NCBI GenBank assembly: GCA_948505485.1
Contig: CAOPQH010000004.1
Coordinates: forward strand, 1 to 27,427
From: an uncultured Clostridia bacterium
GTDB lineage: Bacteria; Bacillota; Clostridia; TANB77; CAG-508
Length of the DNA stretch: 27,427 nucleotides
Reading direction: 5' to 3'
Below the pieces are notes generated by a model, which searched no databases, had not been told where the DNA came from, and saw only the letters and a program-made list of their open reading frames with translations. Shown here in pieces: positions 7,918-15,059 of the stretch. Position 1 is the stretch's first letter; every line of letters begins with the position of its first letter. The translations under genes and the position numbers were made by a program.

Positions 7918-8091
7918 TTATTATATTAGCAAAACATAATAATTTAATTTAAAAAACTCCGTTCTTCACGGCGTTTATGTAAGCAAATATTCATAATATT
8001 AGTTACACACTATAATTGGTTATAATGAATAATGACTAAGAGTCGAACTCGTTTTTTTAATTAAATTATTATGTTTTGTTATTAAATTTAG
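7918..8091. repeat. MITE-like element with 28-bp terminal inverted repeats
   Basis: The 28 bases 7930-7957 are the reverse complement of 8051-8078 with one mismatch, bounding a 149-bp element that encodes nothing. It is flanked by near-identical direct repeats: TTATTATATTAG (7918-7929) and TTATTAAATTTAG (8079-8091). Inside are a small hairpin, CCGT-TCTTC-ACGG, and a GACT-AAG-AGTC palindrome. The right flank overlaps the ribosome binding region of spoIIR. The pattern suits a miniature inverted-repeat element. A long RNA hairpin in the spoIIR leader is the alternative reading. The direct repeats are AT-rich and could be chance. Confidence 0.55.
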
Positions 8092-8106
8092 AAAGGTTAA
8101 TTAATT

Positions 8107-8772
8107 ATGAAAGTTTTTAAAAATTTAGGTAAATCTGTTAATATAAAATCATTTTTAATAATATTACTACTTTTAATATTATATGTTTTAATTTGTGCGT
8201 TTTCTTATGTTAAAGCTGTATCAGAGGATTTATGTGACAGTGTTTTTAGATTACATGTTATTGCTAATAGCGATTCAGAAGATGATCAAAACCTAAAGTA
8301 TATGGTAAGAGATAACTTATTAGAATATATGAATACAATATGTAAAGATTGTAATTCTAAAGACGAAGCAATAAAACTAGTAGAAGAAAATAAAAATGTT
8401 TTTAAGAAAATAGCTTTAAATACAATTTATGAGCAAGGATATGACTATAATGTTAATATTAATATTGGAAATTTTGAATTTCCAACTAAATACTATGGAG
8501 ATATTTCATTACCATCAGGATATTATGACGCATTAAGAGTAGAAATTGGAGAAGCTAAAGGTCAAAACTGGTGGTGCGTAATGTTTCCTCCATTATGTTT
8601 TGTTGACGTGAGTTCTGGAATAGTACCAGATGATTCTAAAGAGGTTTTAAAAAGTAATTTATCTGATGAAGAATATACTTTAATATCAGATAATTCTAAT
8701 GATAACATTGATTTTAAATTTAAACTTATAGAATTATTTGCAAATAATGGTCTTCTAACTGCGAAAAAATAG
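8107..8772 (+). CDS. spoIIR: Stage II sporulation protein R
   Basis: In endospore formers SpoIIR is made in the forespore under sigma-F and exported. It triggers SpoIIGA in the mother-cell membrane to process pro-sigma-E. The 221-residue protein has an N-terminal hydrophobic segment (about 14-38) and two hallmark stretches: FRLHVIANSDSEDDQNLKY near 47-65, and GQNWWCVMFPPLCFVD near 153-168. An AAAGG site precedes the ATG by nine bases. A MITE-like inverted repeat lies immediately upstream, so the promoter is either inside that element or displaced by it; I see no confident sigma-F promoter. Elsewhere in Clostridia spoIIR is also found near wall genes, and here murA follows. Confidence 0.93.
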   Translation: MKVFKNLGKSVNIKSFLIILLLLILYVLICAFSYVKAVSEDLCDSVFRLHVIANSDSEDDQNLKYMVRDNLLEYMNTICKDCNSKDEAIKLVEENKNVFKKIALNTIYEQGYDYNVNINIGNFEFPTKYYGDISLPSGYYDALRVEIGEAKGQNWWCVMFPPLCFVDVSSGIVPDDSKEVLKSNLSDEEYTLISDNSNDNIDFKFKLIELFANNGLLTAKK

Positions 8773-8793
8773 TTGCAAAATTAAATAAAATAG

Positions 8794-8822
8794 TTGTAAA
8801 TTATATTTTTTTATGATATATT
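8794..8822 (+). promoter_or_regulatory. Candidate sigma-A promoter of murA
   Basis: TTGTAA (8794-8799) and TATATT (8817-8822) are separated by 17 bases. The predicted start of transcription is near 8829, giving murA-walJ-rlmH its own promoter about 60 bases before the TTG start. Confidence 0.5.
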
Positions 8823-8832
8823 TTATTTGTTT

Positions 8833-8853
8833 ATAGAGTGTTCTACACTCTAT
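8833..8853 (+). terminator. Hairpin between spoIIR and murA
   Basis: ATAGAGTGT (8833-8841) and ACACTCTAT (8845-8853) form a perfect 9-bp stem with loop TCT, followed by TTAATTTT. It can end the spoIIR transcript. If the promoter at 8794 is used, it also becomes the 5-prime end of the murA message. Confidence 0.5.
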
Positions 8854-8886
8854 TTAATTTTGTATAATATTTGGGGGTAATACATT

Positions 8887-10146
8887 TTGGAAAAATTAGT
8901 TATTACAGGTCAGACTCCTTTACATGGAGAAATAACAATTAGTGGTGCTAAAAATGCAGCAGTTGCTATTTTACCTGCAACGCTTTTAATAGATGGAATT
9001 TGTACAATAGATAATATACCTAATATTAGCGATGTTAAAATATCTTGCGAGATATTAGAATCATTAGGTGCAAAAATTATATGGAATACACCAAATGAAT
9101 TAACTATTGATACACGTAATATAACAACAACTACAGCACCTTTAGATTTGACAAGAAAATTTAGAGCTTCATATTACATAATTGGCTCTATGCTTGGTAG
9201 AATGGGAAAAATACAAGTAGGCATGCCTGGAGGATGTAAACTTGGAGCAAGACCTATTGACCAACATATAAAAGGATTTGAAGCATTGGGTGCTACAGTA
9301 GATGTAGAAAAAGGAAATATTACTGCAACAGCAGATAAGTTAGTTGGAAATTCTATTTATATGGATGTTGTATCTGTTGGTGCAACTATTAATGTTATGC
9401 TTTCTGCTGTATTAGCTGAAGGGACAACTATTATAGATAATGCTGCAAAGGAGCCTCATATTGTAGATGTTGCAAACTTTTTAAATACTATGGGTGCAGA
9501 TATTAGAGGAGCTGGAACAGATGTAATTAAAGTTAATGGTGTTAAAAAATTATCTGGAAATAGTACATATTCTGTTGTTCCAGATCAAATAGAAGCTGGT
9601 ACCTTTATGCTTGCTGCTGTTGCATCTCAAGGCGATATAATAATTAAAAATTGTATACCTAAACACTTAGAGTCAATAACTGCAAAAATATTAGAAGTTG
9701 GTGGACATGTTGAAGACTTAGGTGATGATATGAGAATCTGGTGTGATGTAAGACCTTCAAAAGCTAATATAAAAACTTTACCTTATCCTGGTTTTCCAAC
9801 TGATTTGCAACCACAAATGGGAGTTGTTCTTTCAATTGCAAATGGTACAAGTATGATAAACGAAAGTATTTGGGAATCAAGATTTCAGTATACTGATGAA
9901 TTAAATAAAATGGGAGCAAAAATCACTCCACAAGGTAAATCTGCTTTTTTTGAAGGAGTTGATAAATTATATGCCGCTCCAGTATACTCAACAGATCTAA
10001 GAGCTGGTGCAGCACTTATAATTGCTGGAATTATTGCAGAAGGTGAAACAGAAGTTTATAACTTAGATCATATAGACAGAGGTTATGAAAATATAGAAAA
10101 TAAATTTAGAAAATTAGGAGCTAATATTAAAAGAGTAACATATTAA
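8887..10146 (+). CDS. murA: UDP-N-acetylglucosamine 1-carboxyvinyltransferase (MurA)
   Basis: MurA transfers enolpyruvate from PEP to UDP-GlcNAc, the first committed step of peptidoglycan synthesis. At 419 residues the length is standard. Lys22 and Asn23 lie in the SGAKNA motif. The catalytic, fosfomycin-reactive cysteine is present as Cys117 in GMPGGCKLGARPID, so this is not the Cys-to-Asp resistant type. DQIEAGTFMLAA and the C-terminal DLRAGAALIIAG are also typical. The start is TTG at 8887, chosen because GGGGG lies nine bases upstream and the next residues, EKLVITG, align with the usual N-terminus. It is the first gene of a tight run with walJ (14-base gap) and rlmH (11-base gap). Firmicutes often carry two murA copies; which one this is cannot be told here. 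Confidence 0.96.
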   Translation: MEKLVITGQTPLHGEITISGAKNAAVAILPATLLIDGICTIDNIPNISDVKISCEILESLGAKIIWNTPNELTIDTRNITTTTAPLDLTRKFRASYYIIGSMLGRMGKIQVGMPGGCKLGARPIDQHIKGFEALGATVDVEKGNITATADKLVGNSIYMDVVSVGATINVMLSAVLAEGTTIIDNAAKEPHIVDVANFLNTMGADIRGAGTDVIKVNGVKKLSGNSTYSVVPDQIEAGTFMLAAVASQGDIIIKNCIPKHLESITAKILEVGGHVEDLGDDMRIWCDVRPSKANIKTLPYPGFPTDLQPQMGVVLSIANGTSMINESIWESRFQYTDELNKMGAKITPQGKSAFFEGVDKLYAAPVYSTDLRAGAALIIAGIIAEGETEVYNLDHIDRGYENIENKFRKLGANIKRVTY

Positions 10147-10160
10147 AGGAAGAAATAGAT

Positions 10161-10949
10161 ATGCTAAATTTTTGTAGTTTATATAGTGGAAGTAGTGGAA
10201 ATAGTTTATTTGTAGAAACTGAAAATACAAAACTACTAGTCGATGCTGGTGTAAGTAGTAAAAAAATCGAACAAGCTTTACATGATATAAATGTAGAGCC
10301 TTCTTTTATTGATGCAATTTTAGTAACTCATGAGCATTCTGATCATGTTCAAGGATTAGGAACATTTTCAAAAAAATTTGATATTCCGGTATTTGCTAAT
10401 GATAAGACTTTAGACAATATGCCTTCTCAAGTTGATAAAATTAGTTCAAAAAATATAAAAAAATTTAATGTTTCTGAAAAGTTTGAAATTGGAGATTTAG
10501 AAATAAATTCATTTGCCATTCCTCATGATGCAGCAAATCCATGCGGATTTACTATAAAGAATAATAACAAAAAAATCAGTATTGCTACTGATATAGGTCA
10601 TATGACTAATGATATTCTTAAAAATTTAGATGGTAGTAATTTTATTTTATTAGAATCAAATTATGATCCTGAAGTTTTAAAATGTTCTAAATATCCTTTT
10701 CATTTAAAGAGCAGAATTGCAGGTCCTACTGGTCATCTTTCTAATATAATAGCTGGAAAAACTATATCTTATTTATTAAACTCTGGATTAAATACAGCAT
10801 TACTTGGCCATTTAAGTAAAGAAAGTAACTTTCCTGAGCTTGCATATCAAACTGTTATAAATGAATTAATTGAAAATGATTATAACGAAAATTCCCTTTT
10901 ATTATCAATTGCAAGTAGAACTGAACATAGTAAAATTTTTAAAATATAA
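10161..10949 (+). CDS. walJ: MBL-fold metallohydrolase of the YycJ/WalJ family
   Basis: The 262-residue protein starts with LNFCSLYSGSSGNSLFVE, typical of the YycJ/WalJ branch of metallo-beta-lactamase-fold proteins. It has the metal motif THEHSDH near 53-59 and later His and Asp ligands (AIPHDA near 124-129, ATDIGH near 141-146). Family members have been described as exonucleases and, in Bacillus and Streptococcus, are encoded with the WalRK wall-homeostasis kinase pair. Here there is no walRK; the gene sits between murA and rlmH instead, with an AAGGAAG site. In many Firmicutes walJ and rlmH lie close together near walRK, so this is a partly conserved neighbourhood. The substrate is not predictable. 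Confidence 0.88.
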   Translation: MLNFCSLYSGSSGNSLFVETENTKLLVDAGVSSKKIEQALHDINVEPSFIDAILVTHEHSDHVQGLGTFSKKFDIPVFANDKTLDNMPSQVDKISSKNIKKFNVSEKFEIGDLEINSFAIPHDAANPCGFTIKNNNKKISIATDIGHMTNDILKNLDGSNFILLESNYDPEVLKCSKYPFHLKSRIAGPTGHLSNIIAGKTISYLLNSGLNTALLGHLSKESNFPELAYQTVINELIENDYNENSLLLSIASRTEHSKIFKI

Positions 10950-10960
10950 AGGAGTATCTA

Positions 10961-11440
10961 ATGTTAAGCATAAATATAATATGTGTAGGAAAACTAAAAG
11001 AGATATTTTTTAAGGATGCATGTAATGAATATATAAAAAGACTTTCTAAGTATTGTAAATTATCTATTGTTGAACTCCCTGATGAGAAGATTCCAGATAA
11101 ATTAAATCCATCTATTATTAAAAATATAAAAGTAAAAGAATCTAATAATATAATGAAACATTTACCAAAAGACTCGTATATTATTGCTTTAGATTTAAAT
11201 GGAAAGCAATACTCATCAGAAGATTTTTCTAAAAAAATGGATAACTTATCATTAATTACAAGTAATATAACTTTTATTATTGGTGGTTCATTAGGTTTGA
11301 CTAATGAAATATTGGCCATTTCTAATGATAAAATTTGTTTTTCTAAAATGACATTTCCACATCAACTAATTAGAATATTTTTATTAGAGCAACTTTTTAG
11401 AGGCTTTAAAATTTCTAATGGTGAAACATATCATAGATAA
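10961..11440 (+). CDS. rlmH: 23S rRNA pseudouridine-1915 N3-methyltransferase (RlmH)
   Basis: RlmH is a small SPOUT-fold methyltransferase that modifies pseudouridine 1915 in helix 69 of 23S rRNA. The 159-residue length is normal. The family landmarks are visible: the start INIICVGKLKE, the SAM-binding knot TFIIGGSLGLTNEI near 105-118, and the C-terminal LLEQLFRGFKISNGETYHR that closes the active site. A GGAG site precedes the ATG. It ends the murA-walJ-rlmH run, and a structured, T-rich convergent spacer follows. Confidence 0.95.
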   Translation: MLSINIICVGKLKEIFFKDACNEYIKRLSKYCKLSIVELPDEKIPDKLNPSIIKNIKVKESNNIMKHLPKDSYIIALDLNGKQYSSEDFSKKMDNLSLITSNITFIIGGSLGLTNEILAISNDKICFSKMTFPHQLIRIFLLEQLFRGFKISNGETYHR

Positions 11441-11449
11441 TATATTTAA

Positions 11450-11558
11450 TTGTAGAGAAAATAATTAAAGAAAAAATTACATAGAAAAAATATTTTAGGG
11501 GCAAAAAAATATTTATTTATTTTTTAATTTTTTTTTGGGGGGATTACTTTCTCTACAA
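11450..11558. repeat. 109-bp structured spacer element with 11-bp inverted ends
   Basis: TTGTAGAGAAA (11450-11460) is the exact reverse complement of 11548-11558. The interior is A-rich, then T-rich, with G-runs (GGGG near 11499, GGGGGG at 11537-11542), and could itself fold. It begins 10 bases past the rlmH stop. It may terminate rlmH or be a small inserted element. No gene is seen in it. Confidence 0.4.
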
Positions 11559-11605
11559 AATTAATAACTTTTTGATATTTTTTTTAAAATGCTTTTTGAA
11601 CATAA

Positions 11606-11633
11606 TTTAATAATTTGTTTTCTAATTATTAAA
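11606..11633. terminator. AT-only hairpin downstream of spmB
   Basis: TTTAATAATT (11606-11615) and AATTATTAAA (11624-11633) form a perfect 10-bp stem with an 8-base loop, in the convergent spacer between rlmH and spmB. With no G or C in the stem and no clear T-run on the minus side, it is a weak terminator candidate. Confidence 0.3.
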
Positions 11634-11737
11634 TATATTGATATAAATTCTAAGATTTTTATTATCATTTTAAATTCCTTTTGAATTAAATTATGAATAT
11701 ATCTTACATCTTATATATTGTTTTGTCAAGAAAAACT

Positions 11738-12265
11738 TCACGACATCATTCGACAAATCACTACTGACGCAATAATTCCAGCTAAATCCGCTGCTAAAGC
11801 AGCCCATAATACAAATCTTGTATTTTTTATTCCTACAGAACTTGAATATACTGCTATTGTATATAAAGTTGTCTCTGTTGACCCCATTATTACAGATGCT
11901 AAAATCCCTATTGTACTATCTACACCAAAATTTTTCATTATATCTGTTGCAACTGCCATAGATGCACTACCTGAAATAGGTCTAAGTATTGCAAGTGGCA
12001 TAATTTCACTTGGTATGTTTAATAAGTTTAATAATGGCATTATTAAATTTATTATTAAATTAATAATTCCTGAACTTCTAAGTGCTCCTATTGCTACAAA
12101 TAATCCTATTAACGTTGGAAAAATTTTTATAACTATTTTCAACCCTTTTTTAGCACCATCTATAAACAAATCAAAAACGTTTTTTTTCTCTGTTAATCCA
12201 TATAATAGGATAACTAATATAACAATTGGCATAGCTGCACTTGATATGTAATTTATAATCTTCAT
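11738..12265 (-). CDS. spmB: Spore maturation protein B
   Basis: SpmB is a polytopic membrane protein with a nucleoside-recognition (Gate) domain. With SpmA it is needed for full dehydration of the spore core and heat resistance in Bacillus and Clostridium. The 175-residue length is usual. The sequence has several membrane segments and the family phrases ALRSSGIINLII, ILRPISGSASMAV and VIMGSTETTLYTIAVY. The ATG has an AGGGAG site and lies nine bases after the spmA stop, so the two are co-transcribed. The biochemical activity of the pair is not known. Confidence 0.94.
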   Translation of the reverse strand: MKIINYISSAAMPIVILVILLYGLTEKKNVFDLFIDGAKKGLKIVIKIFPTLIGLFVAIGALRSSGIINLIINLIMPLLNLLNIPSEIMPLAILRPISGSASMAVATDIMKNFGVDSTIGILASVIMGSTETTLYTIAVYSSSVGIKNTRFVLWAALAADLAGIIASVVICRMMS

Positions 12266-12274
12266 ATTTTCTCC

Positions 12275-12853
12275 CTACTTGTTTAATTTAATTAATATTT
12301 TAGTTACTGTTACACCTGTAATTGCTGCAATAATAGTAGCTACCCATACTGGAAATATTATTTGCGTTGGGTTTGATGAATTTAAGGAATTCCTAATTGC
12401 TATTACTGTAGTAGGAATAAGTTGTAATGAAGCAGTATTTAAAATAATAAACATAATCATGGAATTAGACAACTTATCTTTATCTTTATTTTCTTTTTGC
12501 ATTGTATCCATAGCTTTTAATCCTATTGGCGTTGCTGCATTTCCTAAACCTAAAATATTTGCAATTATATTCATTGAAATTTCCTTTTGAACTTGGCTAT
12601 CGGGTTTTACTTCAGGAAATACTTTTCTTAATATAGGTTTTAGCGTATCTGTTAAATGTACAATCACTTTAGTATTTGATGCAATTTCCATAATTCCACT
12701 CCAAAGACAAACAGTGCCTAATAAGTCAACTGATAGTTTTACAGCGTCACTTGTAGACTGAAATATGCTATTATTTACATTATCAATATTTCCACTAAGT
12801 AATGCATATATGAATGAAATAATTATAAAAATAGGCCAAATAATATTTAACAT
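12275..12853 (-). CDS. spmA: Spore maturation protein A
   Basis: SpmA is the partner of SpmB, a Gate-domain membrane protein of about 190 residues (192 here). MLNIIWPIFIIISFIYALLSG opens the protein. VCLWSGIMEIA near 48-58 and NIIANILGLGNAATPIGLKAM near 95-115 are characteristic. An AAGGAGGAG site precedes the ATG. It is the first gene of the spmA-spmB pair and is divergent from the abrB-like gene. Upstream TATAAT (12903-12898, minus strand) has no matching -35, which would suit a sporulation sigma factor or an activator. In B. subtilis the pair follows dacB, which is absent here. Confidence 0.94.
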   Translation of the reverse strand: MLNIIWPIFIIISFIYALLSGNIDNVNNSIFQSTSDAVKLSVDLLGTVCLWSGIMEIASNTKVIVHLTDTLKPILRKVFPEVKPDSQVQKEISMNIIANILGLGNAATPIGLKAMDTMQKENKDKDKLSNSMIMFIILNTASLQLIPTTVIAIRNSLNSSNPTQIIFPVWVATIIAAITGVTVTKILIKLNK

Positions 12854-12922
12854 TTTTTCTCCTCCTTGTATTTTTATTCAATAAAATAATTTTAATGATT
12901 ATATTTAATTATAAAAATTATT

Positions 12923-12941
12923 TTTTCCACTTTTTGGAAAA
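12923..12941. promoter_or_regulatory. Palindrome between spmA and the abrB-like gene
   Basis: TTTTCCA (12923-12929) and TGGAAAA (12935-12941) surround a 5-base spacer, CTTTT. It lies about 20 bases upstream of the TATAAT on the spmA side. It could be an operator. A T-run follows on the plus strand, but no plus-strand gene ends here, so a terminator role makes little sense. Confidence 0.35.
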
Positions 12942-12955
12942 TTTTTTTTGATATT

Positions 12956-12965
12956 TATCGACAAA
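12956..12965 (-). promoter_or_regulatory. Upstream Spo0A-box-like site in the spmA/abrB spacer
   Basis: On the minus strand the sequence is TTTGTCGATA, one base from the TGTCGAA core. It sits 13 bases before the -35 box of the abrB-like gene, in the opposite orientation to the box at 13021-13030. Confidence 0.4.
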
Positions 12966-12978
12966 TTTCCCATTTTTA

Positions 12979-13007
12979 TTGACCTACATGCTGAAATATG
13001 TTATTAT
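12979..13007 (+). promoter_or_regulatory. Sigma-A promoter of the abrB-like gene
   Basis: TTGACC (12979-12984) and TATTAT (13002-13007) are separated by exactly 17 bases, each one base from consensus. Transcription would start near 13013-13014. Confidence 0.7.
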
Positions 13008-13020
13008 ATTGTTACATTTT

Positions 13021-13030
13021 TTTGTCGAAT
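13021..13030 (+). promoter_or_regulatory. Spo0A box just downstream of the abrB-like promoter
   Basis: TTTGTCGAAT contains the full Spo0A core TGTCGAA. It covers about +8 to +17 of the predicted transcript. In B. subtilis Spo0A-P represses abrB from boxes in this downstream position, so the arrangement predicts repression at the start of sporulation. Binding itself is inferred. Confidence 0.6.
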
Positions 13031-13059
13031 ATTGTAACTTTAAAGAGGAGTGTGATTTT

Positions 13060-13317
13060 ATGAAATCAACAGGTATTATTAGGAGAGTCGACGAGCTTGG
13101 GCGCGTTGTTATTCCTATTGAATTAAGAAATAAATTTAATATTTCTGTAAAAGATCCTATGGAAATATATGTTGATGGTTCTTCAATAATTTTAAAGAAG
13201 TTTGAACCTAACTGTATTTTTTGTGGACATTCTAAACATTTAGTTAATTATAAAGGCAAATTAGTTTGTAATAAATGTTTAAAAAATTTATCAGATTTAA
13301 AACCAGAAAAGGAATAA
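13060..13317 (+). CDS. AbrB-family transition-state regulator with C-terminal zinc-ribbon-like segment
   Basis: The 85-residue protein starts MKSTGIIRRVDELGRVVIPIE, the swapped-hairpin DNA-binding domain of AbrB-type regulators (residues 1-50). The C-terminal part has two Cys pairs, CIFC and CNKC, 16 residues apart at the inner cysteines, likely to bind zinc. This replaces the C-terminal multimerisation domain of B. subtilis AbrB. The ATG at 13060 is chosen because GAGGAG lies nine bases upstream and the known N-terminus starts here. An open TTG 27 codons earlier overlaps the promoter -35 and is not used. AbrB proteins usually repress post-exponential genes in growing cells. The divergent spmAB pair is a possible target. 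Its stop lies in a hairpin shared with rsmI. Confidence 0.93.
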   Translation: MKSTGIIRRVDELGRVVIPIELRNKFNISVKDPMEIYVDGSSIILKKFEPNCIFCGHSKHLVNYKGKLVCNKCLKNLSDLKPEKE

Positions 13318-13338
13318 AGCAAAAACTTTATTCCTTTT
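13307..13338. terminator. Bidirectional terminator holding both stop codons
   Basis: AAAAGGAATAAAG (13307-13319) is the exact reverse complement of 13326-13338, with loop CAAAAA. Both strands end in a T-run. The abrB-like stop lies in the left arm and the rsmI stop in the right arm, so the 10-base convergent spacer is wholly used by the hairpin. Confidence 0.85.
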
Positions 13339-14152
13339 GTATGTATTTCATATATATTTCATTTTTTGGTACCTTTCTATCTTTAGCAACTTTCTTAATT
13401 ATTTCCTTTTTACTATAACCTTGTTTTTTATAGTAAATATAATGTTCTTCTAAAGTCATATCTATTAGTTCATTATCTTTTAGCTTATTATTTCCTTCTA
13501 TTACAATAATATTTTCTCCTTTTATATTTTCTGCATATTTAATAGCTTCTTCTATATCTCCTCTAAAAAATTCTTCATGTATTTTAGTAAGTTCTCTTGC
13601 TATTACTATTTTTCTATCTTCAATTATTTCTTTTAAATCCTTTAAAGTTTCTTCTATCTTATGGGGTGCTTCATATAAAATTACTGTTTCTTTTGAATTA
13701 CTTATTGTTTTTAGTTTCTCTTTCCTTATTTTTTTATTTAACGGTAAAAATCCTAAAAATATAAATTCTTTTGTATCTATTCCTGAACATATTAATGCAT
13801 TAATCATAGCACATGCACCAGGTATTGGTACTATATTTATTTGCTCTTCTATTGCCATTTTTATTATTACTTCACCTGGATCACATATACCTGGTGTTCC
13901 CGCATCTGAAACAAGTGCAATATTTTCACCATTTTTTAGCTTATCTATTAGTATATTTGTTTTTTGGTCTTCATTGTGCCTGTGATAACTTATTAGTGGT
14001 TTTGATATCTCAAAATGATTTAATAATTTTAGTGTGTGCCTTGTATCTTCTGCTGCTATTATATCTACTTCTTTTAAAATTTTAAGAGCTCTTAATGTTA
14101 TATCTTCTAAATTGCCTATTGGTGTGGCTACTATGTATAGTGTGCCTGCCAT
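13328..14152 (-). CDS. rsmI: 16S rRNA (cytidine-1402-2'-O)-methyltransferase (RsmI)
   Basis: RsmI adds the 2'-O-methyl group to C1402 in the decoding centre of 16S rRNA. The 274-residue length and the tetrapyrrole-methylase-type SAM fold fit the family. GTLYIVATPIGNLEDITLRAL is at residues 3-23, AAEDTRHTLKLL near 34-45, VSDAGTPGICDPG near 80-92, and the PIPGACA loop follows. The ATG has an AAGGAGG site. It lies downstream of the trmN6-like gene on the same strand. The two are often neighbours in Firmicutes, but here a 50-base palindrome sits between them. Confidence 0.95.
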   Translation of the reverse strand: MAGTLYIVATPIGNLEDITLRALKILKEVDIIAAEDTRHTLKLLNHFEISKPLISYHRHNEDQKTNILIDKLKNGENIALVSDAGTPGICDPGEVIIKMAIEEQINIVPIPGACAMINALICSGIDTKEFIFLGFLPLNKKIRKEKLKTISNSKETVILYEAPHKIEETLKDLKEIIEDRKIVIARELTKIHEEFFRGDIEEAIKYAENIKGENIIVIEGNNKLKDNELIDMTLEEHYIYYKKQGYSKKEIIKKVAKDRKVPKNEIYMKYIQKE

Positions 14153-14200
14153 AATTATTTCCTCCTTTAATTTATAATTATATGACTGCCAAGCTACCTG

Positions 14201-14302
14201 TCAATAGGGTATTTTCTTTTTCGCAAGCTCAAAAGAAAAACACTATTGACACGCGTGACTACTCTACAATATTAAAGAAAAATGCAATTGACACATGTGG
14301 CT
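14201..14302. repeat. 50-base palindrome plus an imperfect direct repeat between trmN6-like gene and rsmI
   Basis: GTCAATAGGGTATTTTCTTTT (first 20-21 bases from 14201) pairs with AAAAGAAAAACACTATTGAC (14231-14250) around a 10-base loop. The right arm starts an imperfect direct repeat: 14232-14260 and 14274-14302 match at about 22 of 29 positions, both holding AAAGAAAAA and ATTGACAC, at a 42-base period. It may be a remnant of a palindromic interspersed repeat. On the minus strand it lies ahead of rsmI and could attenuate transcription from the trmN6-like gene. Confidence 0.6.
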
Positions 14303-14306
14303 ATAA

Positions 14307-15059
14307 TTATTCGTCCTTTTTAGCATATATTTTTAGTATTTCTGGAGTGTATTTACCATCTTTATTATAAATGTATAAATTATTTTGTATTTTTAAAAAT
14401 GGCTTTGCATTTTTTATTCCTTTTATTAGTACTAATTTAGGTTCTTTTCCTTTGCTTGAACAGATCATTCTTAATTGTTTTGGTTCTATTTTAGCTTTTC
14501 TCATTGTAGAAATAATATCTACTAATCTTTCTGCTCTGTGTACCATATAAAATTCGCCTTTATCTTTTAATAAATAAAAAGCCATTGATATAAAATCGTC
14601 TAATTCTGCTTCTATTTCATGTCTTGATATTAATTTTTTTTGGCTATCACTTATTATTCCTGTTTTTAATTTTTGATATGGTGGATTAGTTATAACAACG
14701 TCAAAACTGCATGCCTCAAATTTGTTTTTTAAGTTTTTAATATTATCATTTATAATTTGAAATTTATTTTCTAGATGATTTAATTTTATACTTCTATTTG
14801 CCATCTCTGCTACATCCTCTTGTATTTCTACTCCTATTACCTTTGATAAATTTGTTTTAGCACATAATAAAGTTGCTATTATTCCAGTTCCAGTTCCTAA
14901 ATCTATAACTTTTGAATTTTTCTTAATATTTTTTGCAAAATCCGAAAGTAAAACACTGTCTATCCCAAAGCAAAATCCATCTGTATTTTGAATAATCTTT
15001 AATCCTTTGATTTCTAAATCATCAATTCTTTCATTTTCTTTTATTTTTATATTTTCCAT
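14307..15059 (-). CDS. TrmN6-like tRNA1(Val) (adenine-37-N6)-methyltransferase family
   Basis: This class I SAM-dependent methyltransferase has the SAM loop VIDLGTGTGIIATLL (51-65) and the amino-methyltransferase signature NPPY at 125-128, used to methylate exocyclic amines. The opening DGFCFGIDSVLLSDF (27-41) is typical of the TrmN6/YfiC family, which methylates A37 of tRNA1(Val) in E. coli. I chose the ATG at 15059 (250 residues) because the product then starts as family members do. The frame is open to 15146, but those 29 extra residues look unlike the family. No strong ribosome binding site is seen for either start. The exact target in this organism is inferred from family only. Confidence 0.85.
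   Translation of the reverse strand: MENIKIKENERIDDLEIKGLKIIQNTDGFCFGIDSVLLSDFAKNIKKNSKVIDLGTGTGIIATLLCAKTNLSKVIGVEIQEDVAEMANRSIKLNHLENKFQIINDNIKNLKNKFEACSFDVVITNPPYQKLKTGIISDSQKKLISRHEIEAELDDFISMAFYLLKDKGEFYMVHRAERLVDIISTMRKAKIEPKQLRMICSSKGKEPKLVLIKGIKNAKPFLKIQNNLYIYNKDGKYTPEILKIYAKKDE

Noticed and set aside
7717..7929. Plus-strand frame of 70 codons between the small unknown gene and spoIIR
   Set aside because: It has no ribosome binding site, overlaps the strong minus-strand promoter and Spo0A-like sites, and its composition is what AT-rich spacer gives by chance.
10939..11319. Minus-strand frame of 126 codons opposite rlmH
   Set aside because: It lies opposite the well-conserved rlmH coding sequence and has no supporting start signal.
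11748..11760. Perfect Spo0A-box match (ATTTGTCGAAT on the minus strand)
   Set aside because: It lies in the last codons of spmB, far from any promoter, so it is more likely coding coincidence than an operator.
11718..12251. Plus-strand frame of 177 codons opposite spmB
   Set aside because: SpmB on the minus strand is clearly conserved, and this frame is its reverse-strand shadow.
12979..13059. Upstream TTG start adding 27 residues to the AbrB-like protein
   Set aside because: The TTG is part of the promoter -35 box, and the ATG at 13060 has a strong ribosome binding site and the canonical AbrB N-terminus.
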